Shown piece by piece: positions 33,122 through 39,182 of a stretch of 39,182 nt of DNA. Every line of letters begins with the position of its first letter. The stretch's first letter is position 1. The position numbers were made by a program, and so were the translations under genes. Below the pieces are notes generated by a model. The model had not been told where the DNA came from. It made no database searches and saw only the letters and a program-made list of their open reading frames with translations. This DNA comes from a virus: positions 1 through 39,182 of IMG/VR virus record IMGVR_UViG_3300009593_000046. One strand, given 5' to 3'.

Positions 33122-33736
33122 ATGCTCACCACCCCACAACAAATCAAGAGAGAAGAGTTAAAATCTATTACGGACAAAATCCTACAGGAAGATAGGGTAG
33201 TTCTCACCGCCCTTTCAATCGTCGCCACACATGTATTAGAGAAAGGCCACACATCCACTAATTTTTCTTTTGAATTTCGGAACCCAAAAAAATCGGTAGT
33301 GACTCTAAAAGCCCAACAAGGCTTGGGCTTCATTGACAGCCTTTTCGTGGGTTTACATGCGAAATTTGCCCCAAAATACAGTAGTTTGCAGAACATTCAA
33401 CTTTGCGATTTCAAGGTCAATCCAACAATATTAAGTTCTATGAACCGGATTGGTACAGATGCTCAAGCTTCAGTCTCATTATCCGTCCGCGTTAAAAATC
33501 ATGACGTAGCAGAATTCTACCACCGCTCACGTTCGATAATGAGATCTAGTTTCATCGCTGTACTCGATGCATTTGAATTCTATATTAATTGCGAAAAATG
33601 TTTTGTTAAACTTCAAGACTTTATTCAAGAAGCAAAATCTCGAAACCGCGGAGATGTGGTCAATAGTTATATATACGACTTATGCAAACTTACAGAGGTG
33701 AACACATACAGTGAAAAAGAGGAAAAAGGAAATTGA
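33122..33736 (+). CDS. Orphan LeuA-type allosteric (dimerisation) domain-like protein
   Basis: A 204-aa protein whose residues 45-157 follow the C-terminal regulatory domain of 2-isopropylmalate synthase: GLGFIDSLFVGL (67-78), LCDFKVN (94-100), GTDAQASVSLSVR (111-123) and a final helix IAVLDAFEFYI. There is no catalytic TIM barrel in this gene or nearby. It could sense a small molecule or serve only as a dimer fold. I base this on pattern alone. The stop lies inside the next gene's start region. Confidence 0.65.
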   Translation: MLTTPQQIKREELKSITDKILQEDRVVLTALSIVATHVLEKGHTSTNFSFEFRNPKKSVVTLKAQQGLGFIDSLFVGLHAKFAPKYSSLQNIQLCDFKVNPTILSSMNRIGTDAQASVSLSVRVKNHDVAEFYHRSRSIMRSSFIAVLDAFEFYINCEKCFVKLQDFIQEAKSRNRGDVVNSYIYDLCKLTEVNTYSEKEEKGN

Positions 33737-33939
33737 CCGATCACTCGCGTTGGCTGCAGCTATTTTTACGGCAGCTTTATATATTTGGAGAAATTCTGGA
33801 TAAATATAGGAACCATATGGTTATAATTTGGTTTGTCTTGTTAATTATACTAGGGTTAGTATATAAATATGGGACAAGGCAAATCGAAAATCAAAGACTT
33901 GAGAGTGGGAGACCTGGTGACGCACGTCCTATACGGTAG
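33733..33939 (+). CDS. Small membrane protein
   Basis: A 68-aa ORF from TTG 33733 with one TM segment (MVIIWFVLLIILGLVYKYG, about 29-47) and a basic tail. A shorter start at the ATG near 33817 (AGGA a few nt upstream) would give about 40 aa and may be the real one. The 3' 71 nt overlap the next gene in another frame. Confidence 0.5.
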   Translation: MTDHSRWLQLFLRQLYIFGEILDKYRNHMVIIWFVLLIILGLVYKYGTRQIENQRLESGRPGDARPIR

Positions 33940-34201
33940 GGATTGGATAGGCGTAATACTAGCTTTTAAAGACCATCAAAATGCCAACCCTCGATCAGAA
34001 CGGGCATTAGTACAAATCCAACCAGGCACCAAATTTGAAAACTTTTTCAAAACAAAGGTTTCCGAAAAAGAAAGAGTAAATGATAGTTTGGGGTGGATTA
34101 CAAGTAATTGGCTTTACAAAATAGAGGTCATCAATGCAAAAATTAGACTTACACGGAACGAGACACCACCAAGCGGACGAAAAAATAAGAAGATTCCTTA
34201 A
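33869..34201 (+). CDS. SH3/KOW-like small protein, VGDLV family member
   Basis: A 110-aa protein with KDLRVGDLVTHVLYGRDWIGVILAF at its N-terminal third, an outlier of the MKVGDLV family described from 36.7 kb onward. It has a longer C-terminal extension that is basic and Pro-rich. It overlaps the membrane protein gene upstream and the Smr gene downstream in other frames. Confidence 0.65.
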   Translation: MGQGKSKIKDLRVGDLVTHVLYGRDWIGVILAFKDHQNANPRSERALVQIQPGTKFENFFKTKVSEKERVNDSLGWITSNWLYKIEVINAKIRLTRNETPPSGRKNKKIP

Positions 34202-34352
34202 TTTTGTTCTACTGCCTTGTGAAATAATTACAGGAAACTCACCAACCATGAAAAGCATTGTAAGAAAAGTCATTCAAGAATACGGCTGGCACTCTTACGA
34301 AAAGGACACCTACAACTCAGGCACACTCGTAGTGATAGAAAAAAATACTTGA
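34134..34352 (+). CDS. Smr-domain protein
   Basis: A 72-aa stand-alone Smr domain. LDLHG (residues 4-8), a helix with the ADEKIRRFL stretch, IITGNSPTM (about 32-40), then a C-terminal strand TLVVIE follow the family. Smr domains bind or nick nucleic acids, the HG and TG-x(G/S) loops forming the active site. It overlaps the preceding gene by 68 nt in another frame, with AGAGGT before the ATG. Alternatively it binds without cutting. Confidence 0.75.
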   Translation: MQKLDLHGTRHHQADEKIRRFLNFVLLPCEIITGNSPTMKSIVRKVIQEYGWHSYEKDTYNSGTLVVIEKNT

Positions 34353-34378
34353 CATATTAGTTTGAATTATGTTATTAT
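34349..34378 (+). promoter_or_regulatory. Promoter, predicted leaderless
   Basis: TTGACA at 34349-34354, an 18-nt spacer and TATTAT at 34373-34378, followed by 6 nt (TAAATA) and ATG 34385. No Shine-Dalgarno is present before this ATG. Confidence 0.65.
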
Positions 34379-34384
34379 TAAATA

Positions 34385-34585
34385 ATGGTAAATGAAGAAC
34401 AATTAGAACTAGGCGATGTGGTGGTCATCTTGGATGATATGCTTCATCCAACGAAGATTAAAGGAGTAATTACATCTGTGTTCACAAATGCTTATAATGT
34501 GATTGTTTCTAATGGATTAAACAAGGGTGAGAATAAAAAAATAAATTCTCTAAATTTAAGAAAGGTTGAAAACCATGGTTTTTGA
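34385..34585 (+). CDS. SH3/KOW-like small protein
   Basis: A 66-aa protein beginning MVNEEQLELGDVVVILDD. The LGDVV start and the later KGVITSVF strand match the small-barrel family of this region. There is no upstream Shine-Dalgarno; the promoter -10 is 6 nt away, so it is probably translated from a leaderless mRNA. Confidence 0.7.
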   Translation: MVNEEQLELGDVVVILDDMLHPTKIKGVITSVFTNAYNVIVSNGLNKGENKKINSLNLRKVENHGF

Positions 34586-34847
34586 AAAGAAAAGAAAAGG
34601 TCGATACATACAAACAACAATCCGAGATGAGAATCATGAATCTGTTTTCCACGAGATTGATAACCTAGATACGAAGTCCCTCGATCATGCTGAAGATGAA
34701 TACGAGAAGGTGTTTGTTGTAGTACGTCAAGCTTTGGAGACAAACGAGCAATTCTGTTGTGATAGTGAGGAAGATAGGCTGTCGCTAGCCCAAATTATCT
34801 CAGACAATCTAAAAAATAACAGACTTATCAGGAGAAGTGAAAAGTGA
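34575..34847 (+). CDS. Small hypothetical protein
   Basis: A 90-aa charged protein from ATG 34575 (AAAGG 9 nt upstream; TTG 34566 is an alternative). It is acidic and helical with no recognised motif. Its start overlaps the previous gene and its stop overlaps the next by 4 nt (GTGA). Confidence 0.6.
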   Translation: MVFEKKRKGRYIQTTIRDENHESVFHEIDNLDTKSLDHAEDEYEKVFVVVRQALETNEQFCCDSEEDRLSLAQIISDNLKNNRLIRRSEK

Positions 34848-35092
34848 AAAGAGGAGAAACAGTCAGATGCATAGTAGATTACGATTTATTTGATCTAAAC
34901 ATAAAAGGAAAAGAGGGGTGTTTAGTAAAGGAAGACGAAAAAACAGGAAAATTCCTAGTCCATTTTCCAGAAAACGGAGAGTGGGCAGAGCTACGTAGAG
35001 AACAATTTGAACCTGTAAACGCACCGGGTTACATTCCAGAAAAAAACAAAAAATTTGTAAAAAACGTAAAAACTTTAGAGTATACATATTAA
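34844..35092 (+). CDS. SH3/KOW-like small protein
   Basis: An 82-aa protein opening MKRGETVRCIVDYD, close in plan to the MKVGDLV family, with a beta-strand pattern (KGKEGCLVKEDEKTGKFLVHF) typical of a KOW/SH3-like barrel and a longer C-terminus. It starts in a GTGA overlap. Confidence 0.7.
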   Translation: MKRGETVRCIVDYDLFDLNIKGKEGCLVKEDEKTGKFLVHFPENGEWAELRREQFEPVNAPGYIPEKNKKFVKNVKTLEYTY

Positions 35093-35101
35093 GGACTAAG
35101 G

Positions 35102-35371
35102 ATGAAGTATCTTATAATTTTTATAATTTTAACAATATCTTGCGCAGATAATTTTAATTCGAATCACGAAAGCATCCCATCACATGCTGGGGAGGTTTGG
35201 ATATGTCACAACCCACAATCAGAATATCATGGTCATATATGTTCAGACGAGTGTTATTGGGTCGGTCAGTTATTGGTAAAAAATTCTTATTGCTGGGTTT
35301 TAGAAGAAGAGGATTGTACCCCGCCTTTGACGTATGGGTGGCAAGATCAAAACTGTCATTTTTTTAATTGA
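35102..35371 (+). CDS. Small Cys-rich lipoprotein
   Basis: An 89-aa protein with signal peptide and lipobox LTISC (lipidated C14), followed by a Cys-rich mature part with seven Cys, likely disulphide-bonded outside the cytoplasm. It may block superinfection, as small phage lipoproteins can, but that is inference. The next promoter overlaps its stop. Confidence 0.72.
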   Translation: MKYLIIFIILTISCADNFNSNHESIPSHAGEVWICHNPQSEYHGHICSDECYWVGQLLVKNSYCWVLEEEDCTPPLTYGWQDQNCHFFN

Positions 35372-35396
35372 CTAAAATATTAATACAAAGTATAAT
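35368..35396 (+). promoter_or_regulatory. Promoter for uvsE
   Basis: TTGACT at 35368-35373, a 17-nt spacer and TATAAT at 35391-35396. A leader of about 20 nt with GAGGA precedes ATG 35423. Confidence 0.8.
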
Positions 35397-35422
35397 TAAC
35401 AGATAATCAAAAAAGAGGAACC

Positions 35423-36370
35423 ATGAACTACGGATATGCTTGCATTAATGTGACCCTATCTGATGTGCCTAGATCTAAGCGCATCACAACCAATCGCACG
35501 ATGATTAAAAGAACATTTAAAGAGAAGGGAATCAAATATGCGTCTGAACTGGCATTACAGAACGTCCTAGATTTGGAAAAGATTCTCAAGTGGAACGAAA
35601 ATAACGACATTAAGTTCTATCGTATGTCTTCTGACATCTTTCCATGGGCCTCAGAATACGAGTTTGACGCTCTGCCGAACATTAGAGTGATAAGAAGGGT
35701 ACTAGCTAGGGCTGGACTATACGCGGTCAACAACGGCCATCGACTTACGTTTCATCCTGGTCCTTTTTGTTGCCTTGCTTCGCCCAACGACGGAGTGGTA
35801 GAGAAAACATACAAGGAACTCAACAATCACTCTAGAATATTCGACATGATGGGGTTCTTTCCTAGTCACTACAACAAGATTAACATCCACGTCGGCGGCA
35901 CATACGGAGACAAGGATGAAACAATAAAACGTTTCATCCAGAACTTCCACAAACCTGGCGGACTTGATGAAAACACCAAGAAGCGCTTCACGCTAGAGAA
36001 CGACGACAAAGCTAGCATGTGGAGCACAAAGGAGATTTATGAAAAAATTCATCACAAAACTGGAATCCCGATTGTTTTCGATTACCATCACCATCGATTC
36101 TGCACCGGAGGACTCACAGAAGAAGAAGCAGTCAAGCTCGCAGCCTCAACCTGGCCTAGCGGAATCACTCCCGTTGTTCACGTCTCGGAGTCGAGAGCTA
36201 TTGAACAAGGCGACCCAAAAATTCGCAAACAAGCTCATTCAGATTTTATCCAAAGGCCAGTAGATAATCATGGGCAAAGGCATGACATTATGCTGGAATG
36301 TAAAAAGAAAGAAAAAGCACTACTAAGACTCAGGAGTCAGTTAAGTGAAGTCAAAAGACGTAAAGTGTAA
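35423..36370 (+). CDS. uvsE: UV damage endonuclease (UvsE/UVDE)
   Basis: A 315-aa TIM-barrel nuclease that nicks 5' of UV lesions. Metal-site motifs are seen in order: LTFHPGPFC, NIHVGGTYGDK, LENDD, FDYHHHRF, HVSESR and HDIMLECK, matching UVDE. It has its own strong promoter. The last 26 nt overlap the next gene in another frame. It would support DNA repair during infection, typical for sunlit-water phages. Confidence 0.9.
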   Translation: MNYGYACINVTLSDVPRSKRITTNRTMIKRTFKEKGIKYASELALQNVLDLEKILKWNENNDIKFYRMSSDIFPWASEYEFDALPNIRVIRRVLARAGLYAVNNGHRLTFHPGPFCCLASPNDGVVEKTYKELNNHSRIFDMMGFFPSHYNKINIHVGGTYGDKDETIKRFIQNFHKPGGLDENTKKRFTLENDDKASMWSTKEIYEKIHHKTGIPIVFDYHHHRFCTGGLTEEEAVKLAASTWPSGITPVVHVSESRAIEQGDPKIRKQAHSDFIQRPVDNHGQRHDIMLECKKKEKALLRLRSQLSEVKRRKV

Positions 36371-36548
36371 TAAAACATACTGGTCTACTCGTTTTAATCG
36401 AAAATGTGTTTGCAAAGGTATCGCAAGATGGCTTATAGAACTTGAATTTCAAGATTCAAAAAAGAATGGCTGGTATCATTGTCAAGAGATAGAAGAAGTA
36501 CCAAGATCACAAGAAAAAGTTATTGACGTTACAAACATAATAGGGTAA
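36345..36548 (+). CDS. Small Cys-containing protein
   Basis: A 67-aa protein from GTG 36345, overlapping the end of uvsE by 26 nt; AGGAG is upstream. The middle (GIARWLIELEFQDSKKNGW) has the strand layout of the small-barrel family, and the last residues overlap the next promoter. No function is known. Confidence 0.6.
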   Translation: MKSKDVKCNKTYWSTRFNRKCVCKGIARWLIELEFQDSKKNGWYHCQEIEEVPRSQEKVIDVTNIIG

Positions 36549-36551
36549 TAT
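36523..36551 (+). promoter_or_regulatory. Promoter, predicted leaderless
   Basis: TTGACG at 36523-36528, a 17-nt spacer and TAATAT at 36546-36551, then ATTAAT and ATG 36558. The six bases between -10 and ATG are the same as at 31235-31240. Confidence 0.65.
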
Positions 36552-36557
36552 ATTAAT

Positions 36558-36725
36558 ATGGTTGAAGTTTTAATAGCAGCGGCAGTTATTCTATTTATTC
36601 GCAACCGAGTCAAACATGCACACTATCAGCGCCAGAAAGAAGAATTTTGGCGTGAAGTAATTCGTCGTGTTGATCAGCAGAAAAAGATTGATGCACTTTA
36701 TGGAAGGGGCAAACATGATGATTAA
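36558..36725 (+). CDS. Small single-pass membrane protein
   Basis: A 55-aa protein beginning MVEVLIAAAVILFIRNRV, one N-terminal TM segment followed by a charged helix. It lies at the leaderless promoter and has no Shine-Dalgarno. It overlaps the next gene start. Confidence 0.6.
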   Translation: MVEVLIAAAVILFIRNRVKHAHYQRQKEEFWREVIRRVDQQKKIDALYGRGKHDD

Positions 36726-36882
36726 AGAAGGTGACTTTGTACAATACCGCTCAGCACAGGGCGAGGTGATGGGCTATGGTATCATTGTGGAGATAACCGA
36801 ATACTGGCACATCCTTGTAGACCAACACACAGGCAAGCGAGAGCATTGGTCAGAAGATCTGATGGTGCAGATTGTACCGTGA
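36715..36882 (+). CDS. VGDLV-family SH3-like small protein
   Basis: A 55-aa protein with IKEGDFVQYRSAQGEV, the family's N-terminal strand-turn. ATG 36715 or 36718 follows GGAAGGGG. The stop overlaps the next GTG (GTGA). Confidence 0.7.
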   Translation: MMIKEGDFVQYRSAQGEVMGYGIIVEITEYWHILVDQHTGKREHWSEDLMVQIVP

Positions 36883-37073
36883 AAGTTGGAAATATTGTAG
36901 AAATCCAACCGCACATTGACTTTGATATAACAAAGACTGTCTTTACGGAGACATCAGTCGGTATGATCAAGAGTAGATTAAATGGAGATGGTTACTATGA
37001 TGTTCTGCTTTGTAACGGCAAAGTATTATTCATTTCGGGACGCAACCTAAAGGTAATCAATGAAAGTCGGTGA
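36879..37073 (+). CDS. VGDLV-family SH3-like small protein
   Basis: A 64-aa protein starting at GTG 36879 (VKVGNIVEIQP), C-terminus INESR. Its stop lies inside the first copy of the 14-bp junction repeat. Confidence 0.72.
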   Translation: MKVGNIVEIQPHIDFDITKTVFTETSVGMIKSRLNGDGYYDVLLCNGKVLFISGRNLKVINESR

Positions 37074-37248
37074 TCTAGTGAGAAACGGCCAAGGACACAT
37101 AGGTATTGTGATGGGCATTGGCTATGCAGGTAATTGTCAGAGTTATGAACAAACCCCCTTCTTGAACCCAGACATTCATGTTGTCACAGCACACGGCAAG
37201 CGTCTATGGAGCTACAAAGCGCTGGAGACTATCAGTGAAAGTCGGTGA
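37060..37248 (+). CDS. VGDLV-family SH3-like small protein
   Basis: A 62-aa protein, MKVGDLVRNGQGHIG to TISESR. It starts with ATGAAAGTCGGTGA, which holds the previous gene's stop, and ends in the same repeat that starts the next gene. Confidence 0.8.
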   Translation: MKVGDLVRNGQGHIGIVMGIGYAGNCQSYEQTPFLNPDIHVVTAHGKRLWSYKALETISESR

Positions 37249-37405
37249 CTTAGTCGAGTTCAAGGGTCACATTGGTATCCTATCGGAAATCAGAGCTAAC
37301 CAATATCCGCCTTACCGACCTTGGTACAGAATACGCTGGCAAAGCAAAAAAGGGTTCGCCTGGGTCATAAATCCACCACAAGACTGTCCAATAAAAAAGC
37401 TATAA
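37235..37405 (+). CDS. VGDLV-family SH3-like small protein
   Basis: A 56-aa protein from GTG 37235, MKVGDLVEFKGHIGILSEI to PIKKL. It begins in the junction repeat with GGAG 7 nt upstream, but its own C-terminus lacks SESR and ends before a promoter, so it closes this sub-array. Confidence 0.75.
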   Translation: MKVGDLVEFKGHIGILSEIRANQYPPYRPWYRIRWQSKKGFAWVINPPQDCPIKKL

Positions 37406-37410
37406 AACAC

Positions 37411-37439
37411 TTGACTTTCAACGACCTACCTGATATACT
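37411..37439 (+). promoter_or_regulatory. Promoter for the second part of the small-gene array
   Basis: TTGACT at 37411-37416, a 17-nt spacer and TATACT at 37434-37439. A leader of about 20 nt with GTGGAGAAG precedes ATG 37467. Confidence 0.75.
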
Positions 37440-37466
37440 TATAGTACAGAGAAGTGGAGAAGTTAA

Positions 37467-37670
37467 ATGAAAGTCGGTGACTTGGTAAAGTACGCAGAGT
37501 TTCCTCACAAAGAATTAAGTGAAACTTCCCTGGTGGGCCTTGTTGTAGAAATAGAAACCTTTCTTTATTTAGAAAAAGTTCACGTAAGATGGAACTCACC
37601 GCGCCCCCAAGGAGAAAAACTGCTATGGGAATACATCGACGAGTTGGAGATAATCAGTGAAAGTCGGTGA
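37467..37670 (+). CDS. VGDLV-family SH3-like small protein
   Basis: A 67-aa protein, MKVGDLVKYAEF to ELEIISESR. It is the first gene after the promoter. Codons for L-E near the end contain GGAG, positioned as the Shine-Dalgarno for the next gene. Confidence 0.8.
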   Translation: MKVGDLVKYAEFPHKELSETSLVGLVVEIETFLYLEKVHVRWNSPRPQGEKLLWEYIDELEIISESR

Positions 37671-37848
37671 TTTAGTAAGACATTCTATGTATTCAAGTGA
37701 AATGCCAGCCTCTATTGTGCTTAAAATCCGCTACAATTATGATGAACGAAGGCGTTCGAGAAGAATACCACAGATCTTGATCCTTGAGAAAGGTGATGTC
37801 TATTGGGATCGGATATGCGATTACGAGGTGGTTAGTGAAAGTCGGTGA
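37657..37848 (+). CDS. VGDLV-family SH3-like small protein
   Basis: A 63-aa protein from GTG 37657, MKVGDLVRHSMY to YEVVSESR. It is Arg-rich in the middle (DERRRSRR). It overlaps both neighbours by the 14-bp repeat. Confidence 0.8.
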   Translation: MKVGDLVRHSMYSSEMPASIVLKIRYNYDERRRSRRIPQILILEKGDVYWDRICDYEVVSESR

Positions 37849-38155
37849 TCGAGTCTGGAGTTGGATGAATGAGCATATTTATGTAACCGTGTTTGTCCTG
37901 GCCCTCATCACTGACTTTTGGGCGAATTGGTACAGTTATGCTATTGTTCACGACTGGATTGTGCTTCAGGCGTTTTTAGGTATGGCTTTGCCTTTCTTGA
38001 ATCTGCCCGGTATCTTGTTTTTTATAGATAGAAAAGACATGAAGGTACGTCTCAAGCTCTGCGCTGTCACTGCGGTTGCCATGTCGCTTGGTTCAACCTT
38101 AATGCTTCTCATGCTCAGGGCAGGAATAGGAGTTGGAGAGGATATGATACCATGA
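37835..38155 (+). CDS. Chimeric membrane protein with a VGD-type start
   Basis: A 106-aa protein from GTG 37835. Only the first six or seven residues (MKVGDRV) match the family. The rest holds three TM segments (about 13-35, 42-64 and 75-98). It starts in the junction repeat and lacks the SESR end, stopping at MIP in an ATGA overlap. It appears that a membrane-protein gene has been attached to the array's start module. Confidence 0.72.
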   Translation: MKVGDRVWSWMNEHIYVTVFVLALITDFWANWYSYAIVHDWIVLQAFLGMALPFLNLPGILFFIDRKDMKVRLKLCAVTAVAMSLGSTLMLLMLRAGIGVGEDMIP

Positions 38156-38331
38156 AAATCGGTGACTTAGTGAGATTCAAGGTGCATCATTACCATAAAT
38201 CATATGGCGTTGGTATTATACTAGAGGAATTTTATTCCGCGAGAGTTGGCAACCGACATTGGGCGTGGTTTAACGGCGAACATGTAATGGTCAGGCTTGA
38301 TGAATTGGAGCTTGTAAGTGAAAGTCGGTGA
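38152..38331 (+). CDS. VGDLV-family SH3-like small protein
   Basis: A 59-aa protein, MKIGDLVRFKVHHYH to ELELVSESR, from an ATG that overlaps the membrane gene's stop (ATGA). The start repeat has one change (ATGAAAATCGGTGA). Confidence 0.8.
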   Translation: MKIGDLVRFKVHHYHKSYGVGIILEEFYSARVGNRHWAWFNGEHVMVRLDELELVSESR

Positions 38332-38518
38332 TCTGGTAAGATTGTCTCGTGGCGTGGGCAATCATTTTAATCTCAAAAGTTATGTTGCTCTCTTGATCAA
38401 GAAGCGCCCAAGAGTCGATTCTTATGAGTATGACTGGATCGTTCTGACGGATGGTAGGTACATTGCACTAGGTAGACAGATAGAAATGAGTGCGGAGTTA
38501 ATCAGTGAAAGTCGGTGA
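38318..38518 (+). CDS. VGDLV-family SH3-like small protein
   Basis: A 66-aa protein from GTG 38318, MKVGDLVRLSRG to AELISESR, overlapping both neighbours by the 14-bp repeat. GGAG 7-8 nt upstream lies in the previous gene's last codons. Confidence 0.8.
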   Translation: MKVGDLVRLSRGVGNHFNLKSYVALLIKKRPRVDSYEYDWIVLTDGRYIALGRQIEMSAELISESR

Positions 38519-38687
38519 CTTGGTAAGATGGCGGAGTGACGGCGACACAGGTATTGTGCTGTCTGTGAGAAAAGGTTCACTCATCGGTGGTGACAGCGTG
38601 GTGTATGTCATGTGGTTTGAGGGCCCACCTACGGGCCCACTCCCAGATGACCATGAAGAACTGGAGTTGGTAAGTGAAAGTCGGTGA
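38505..38687 (+). CDS. VGDLV-family SH3-like small protein
   Basis: A 60-aa protein from GTG 38505, MKVGDLVRWRSDGDTGIVL to ELELVSESR. TGIVLSV followed by a W-containing strand fits a KOW/SH3-like barrel. Confidence 0.8.
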   Translation: MKVGDLVRWRSDGDTGIVLSVRKGSLIGGDSVVYVMWFEGPPTGPLPDDHEELELVSESR

Positions 38688-38868
38688 TTTAGTAAAAGAG
38701 ACCTGGGGGATGGAAAGAGCCGGTATTATCTTTGCAGAGGTTCCTCGCCCACCGTCATCTCGCAGGAGATTGTTCAAAGTCTTATGGGATACGCACTCTC
38801 CAACGCTACCCACCTTGATAGGTCCACTATGGGAATCACAAGCGGAGGTTATCAATGAAGGTAGGTGA
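38674..38868 (+). CDS. VGDLV-family SH3-like small protein
   Basis: A 64-aa protein from GTG 38674, MKVGDLVKETWG to EVINEGR. The last codons already carry the changed form of the repeat (ATGAAGGTAGGTGA). Confidence 0.8.
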   Translation: MKVGDLVKETWGMERAGIIFAEVPRPPSSRRRLFKVLWDTHSPTLPTLIGPLWESQAEVINEGR

Positions 38869-39055
38869 TGTTGTAAGGTGGACACCTATGGAAACGGCAT
38901 ACCATCACGCCTGTCTTGCTCCTGGCATTACAGACTTGACAGATGATAGAAAATGTGGTATTATCGTAGATAGAAATCCTAAATACTTTTTTGTATTATG
39001 GCAAAACAAAGAACTTTTAGCACAACTACCAAACACAATCGAGGTAATCAAATGA
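38855..39055 (+). CDS. VGDLV-family SH3-like small protein
   Basis: A 66-aa protein, MKVGDVVRWTPME to IEVIK. GGAGG is upstream in the previous gene. It is the last family member seen; its stop overlaps the lipoprotein ATG (ATGA) and a promoter lies inside it. Confidence 0.78.
   Translation: MKVGDVVRWTPMETAYHHACLAPGITDLTDDRKCGIIVDRNPKYFFVLWQNKELLAQLPNTIEVIK
38936..38964 (+). promoter_or_regulatory. Candidate internal promoter for the 3' lipoprotein
   Basis: TTGACA at 38936-38941, a 17-nt spacer and TATTAT at 38959-38964, inside the last small-gene ORF and about 90 nt before ATG 39052. Confidence 0.5.
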
Positions 39056-39182
39056 AAAAATTAATGTTGTCAACACTTTTCCTTTTAGTTGCAGGTTGTA
39101 TCGAAGCACCAGAACGAGCAGAATATAAATACGCATCCGAAGAAGCATGGGATCACTGTTATGATAGTTGCCCTGGTTCTGA
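39052..39182 (+). CDS. Lipoprotein, 3'-truncated by the window
   Basis: The first 43 codons of a lipoprotein: MKKLMLSTLFLLVAGC, with lipobox LVAGC (lipidated C16), then an acidic start with two Cys. The rest is outside the window, so family and length are unknown. Confidence 0.75.
   Translation, partial: MKKLMLSTLFLLVAGCIEAPERAEYKYASEEAWDHCYDSCPGS

Larger units (their letters stand above)
37060..38687 (+). repeat. Dispersed 14-bp gene-junction repeat (A/G)TGAAAGTCGGTGA
   Basis: Copies start at 37060, 37235, 37467, 37657, 37835, 38318, 38505 and 38674, with variants at 38152 (ATGAAAATCGGTGA) and 38855 (ATGAAGGTAGGTGA). In one frame it reads M-K-V-G-D; in another it ends the upstream protein as S-E-S-R-stop. 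At 37467 it starts a gene without being the end of another; at 38152 the upstream stop is in a different position. Confidence 0.9.

Noticed and set aside
36160-36200. HVSESR in UvsE as a copy of the array's SESR end
   Set aside because: The codons differ from the junction repeat and HVSESR is a UVDE family motif, so this is coincidence.

Overview
The window looks like part of a large tailed-phage (Caudoviricetes) genome, probably marine or sediment-derived. Almost every base is coding, with ATGA, TAATG and GTGA stop/start overlaps throughout. The gene set is phage replication, nucleotide supply, chaperones and many small unknown proteins. Several genes recall T4-like phages (gp32-type SSB, UvsX-type recombinase, gp41/DnaB-type helicase, GroES, Hsp20), but the polymerase is a bacterial-type DnaE (family C), so the replisome is mosaic. 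No capsid, portal, tail or terminase gene is visible. A secreted lipoprotein with MopE-type Cys/Asp repeats and a vWA domain hints at a host among the former Deltaproteobacteria (Myxococcota/Bradymonadia-like). That host call is inference.

Layout. (1) 56-6752: SSB, UvsX/RecA, a terminator, an HNH-AP2 homing endonuclease, a FEN-type exonuclease, DnaB-like helicase and B12-dependent ribonucleotide reductase. (2) 6817-17911: GroES, the 707-aa lipoprotein, unknowns, DnaE, an SxGC cell-wall-type enzyme, dUTPase, an IMPDH/GMP-reductase homologue and small regulators ending in a sigma region-4-like HTH. (3) 17994-25281: a very acidic core-like protein, ClpP-like protease, two large unknowns (one basic), GroEL, a coiled-coil/TM protein, glutaredoxin and a membrane protein. 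(4) 25283-31178: mostly minus strand. Four long genes follow each other: a serine beta-lactamase/PBP-fold protein, an M15-like peptidase and two HExxH metalloproteins. A 22-codon ORF precedes them; Hsp20 (plus strand) and a Cys-rich gene follow. Most of the minus-strand proteins share an N-terminal tag close to LIMENWRKFLNE. (5) 31241-39182: a 626-aa protein, a LeuA-allosteric-domain-like protein, Smr, UvsE and a long run of small SH3/KOW-like 'MKVGDLV' genes, closed by a partial lipoprotein.

Two structures stand out. First, the minus-strand tag resembles the T4 capsid-targeting sequence and in several cases ends in the L-x-E pattern used by T4 prohead protease. This suggests a set of peptidoglycan- and protein-degrading cargo packaged in the head and delivered with the DNA. 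Second, in the 37-39 kb array the end of one small gene and the start of the next share a 14-bp repeat, (A/G)TGAAAGTCGGTGA. It encodes the C-terminal SESR-stop in one frame and the N-terminal MKVGD in another, and the preceding Leu-Glu codons supply a Shine-Dalgarno GGAG. Such a junction would allow cassette-like duplication and swapping.

Promoters are mostly sigma70-like (TTGACA, about 17 nt, TATAAT). Three place the -10 box exactly 6 nt before an ATG, which predicts leaderless mRNAs. No tRNA, rRNA or CRISPR array was seen, and no gene-free stretch exceeds 300 bases.
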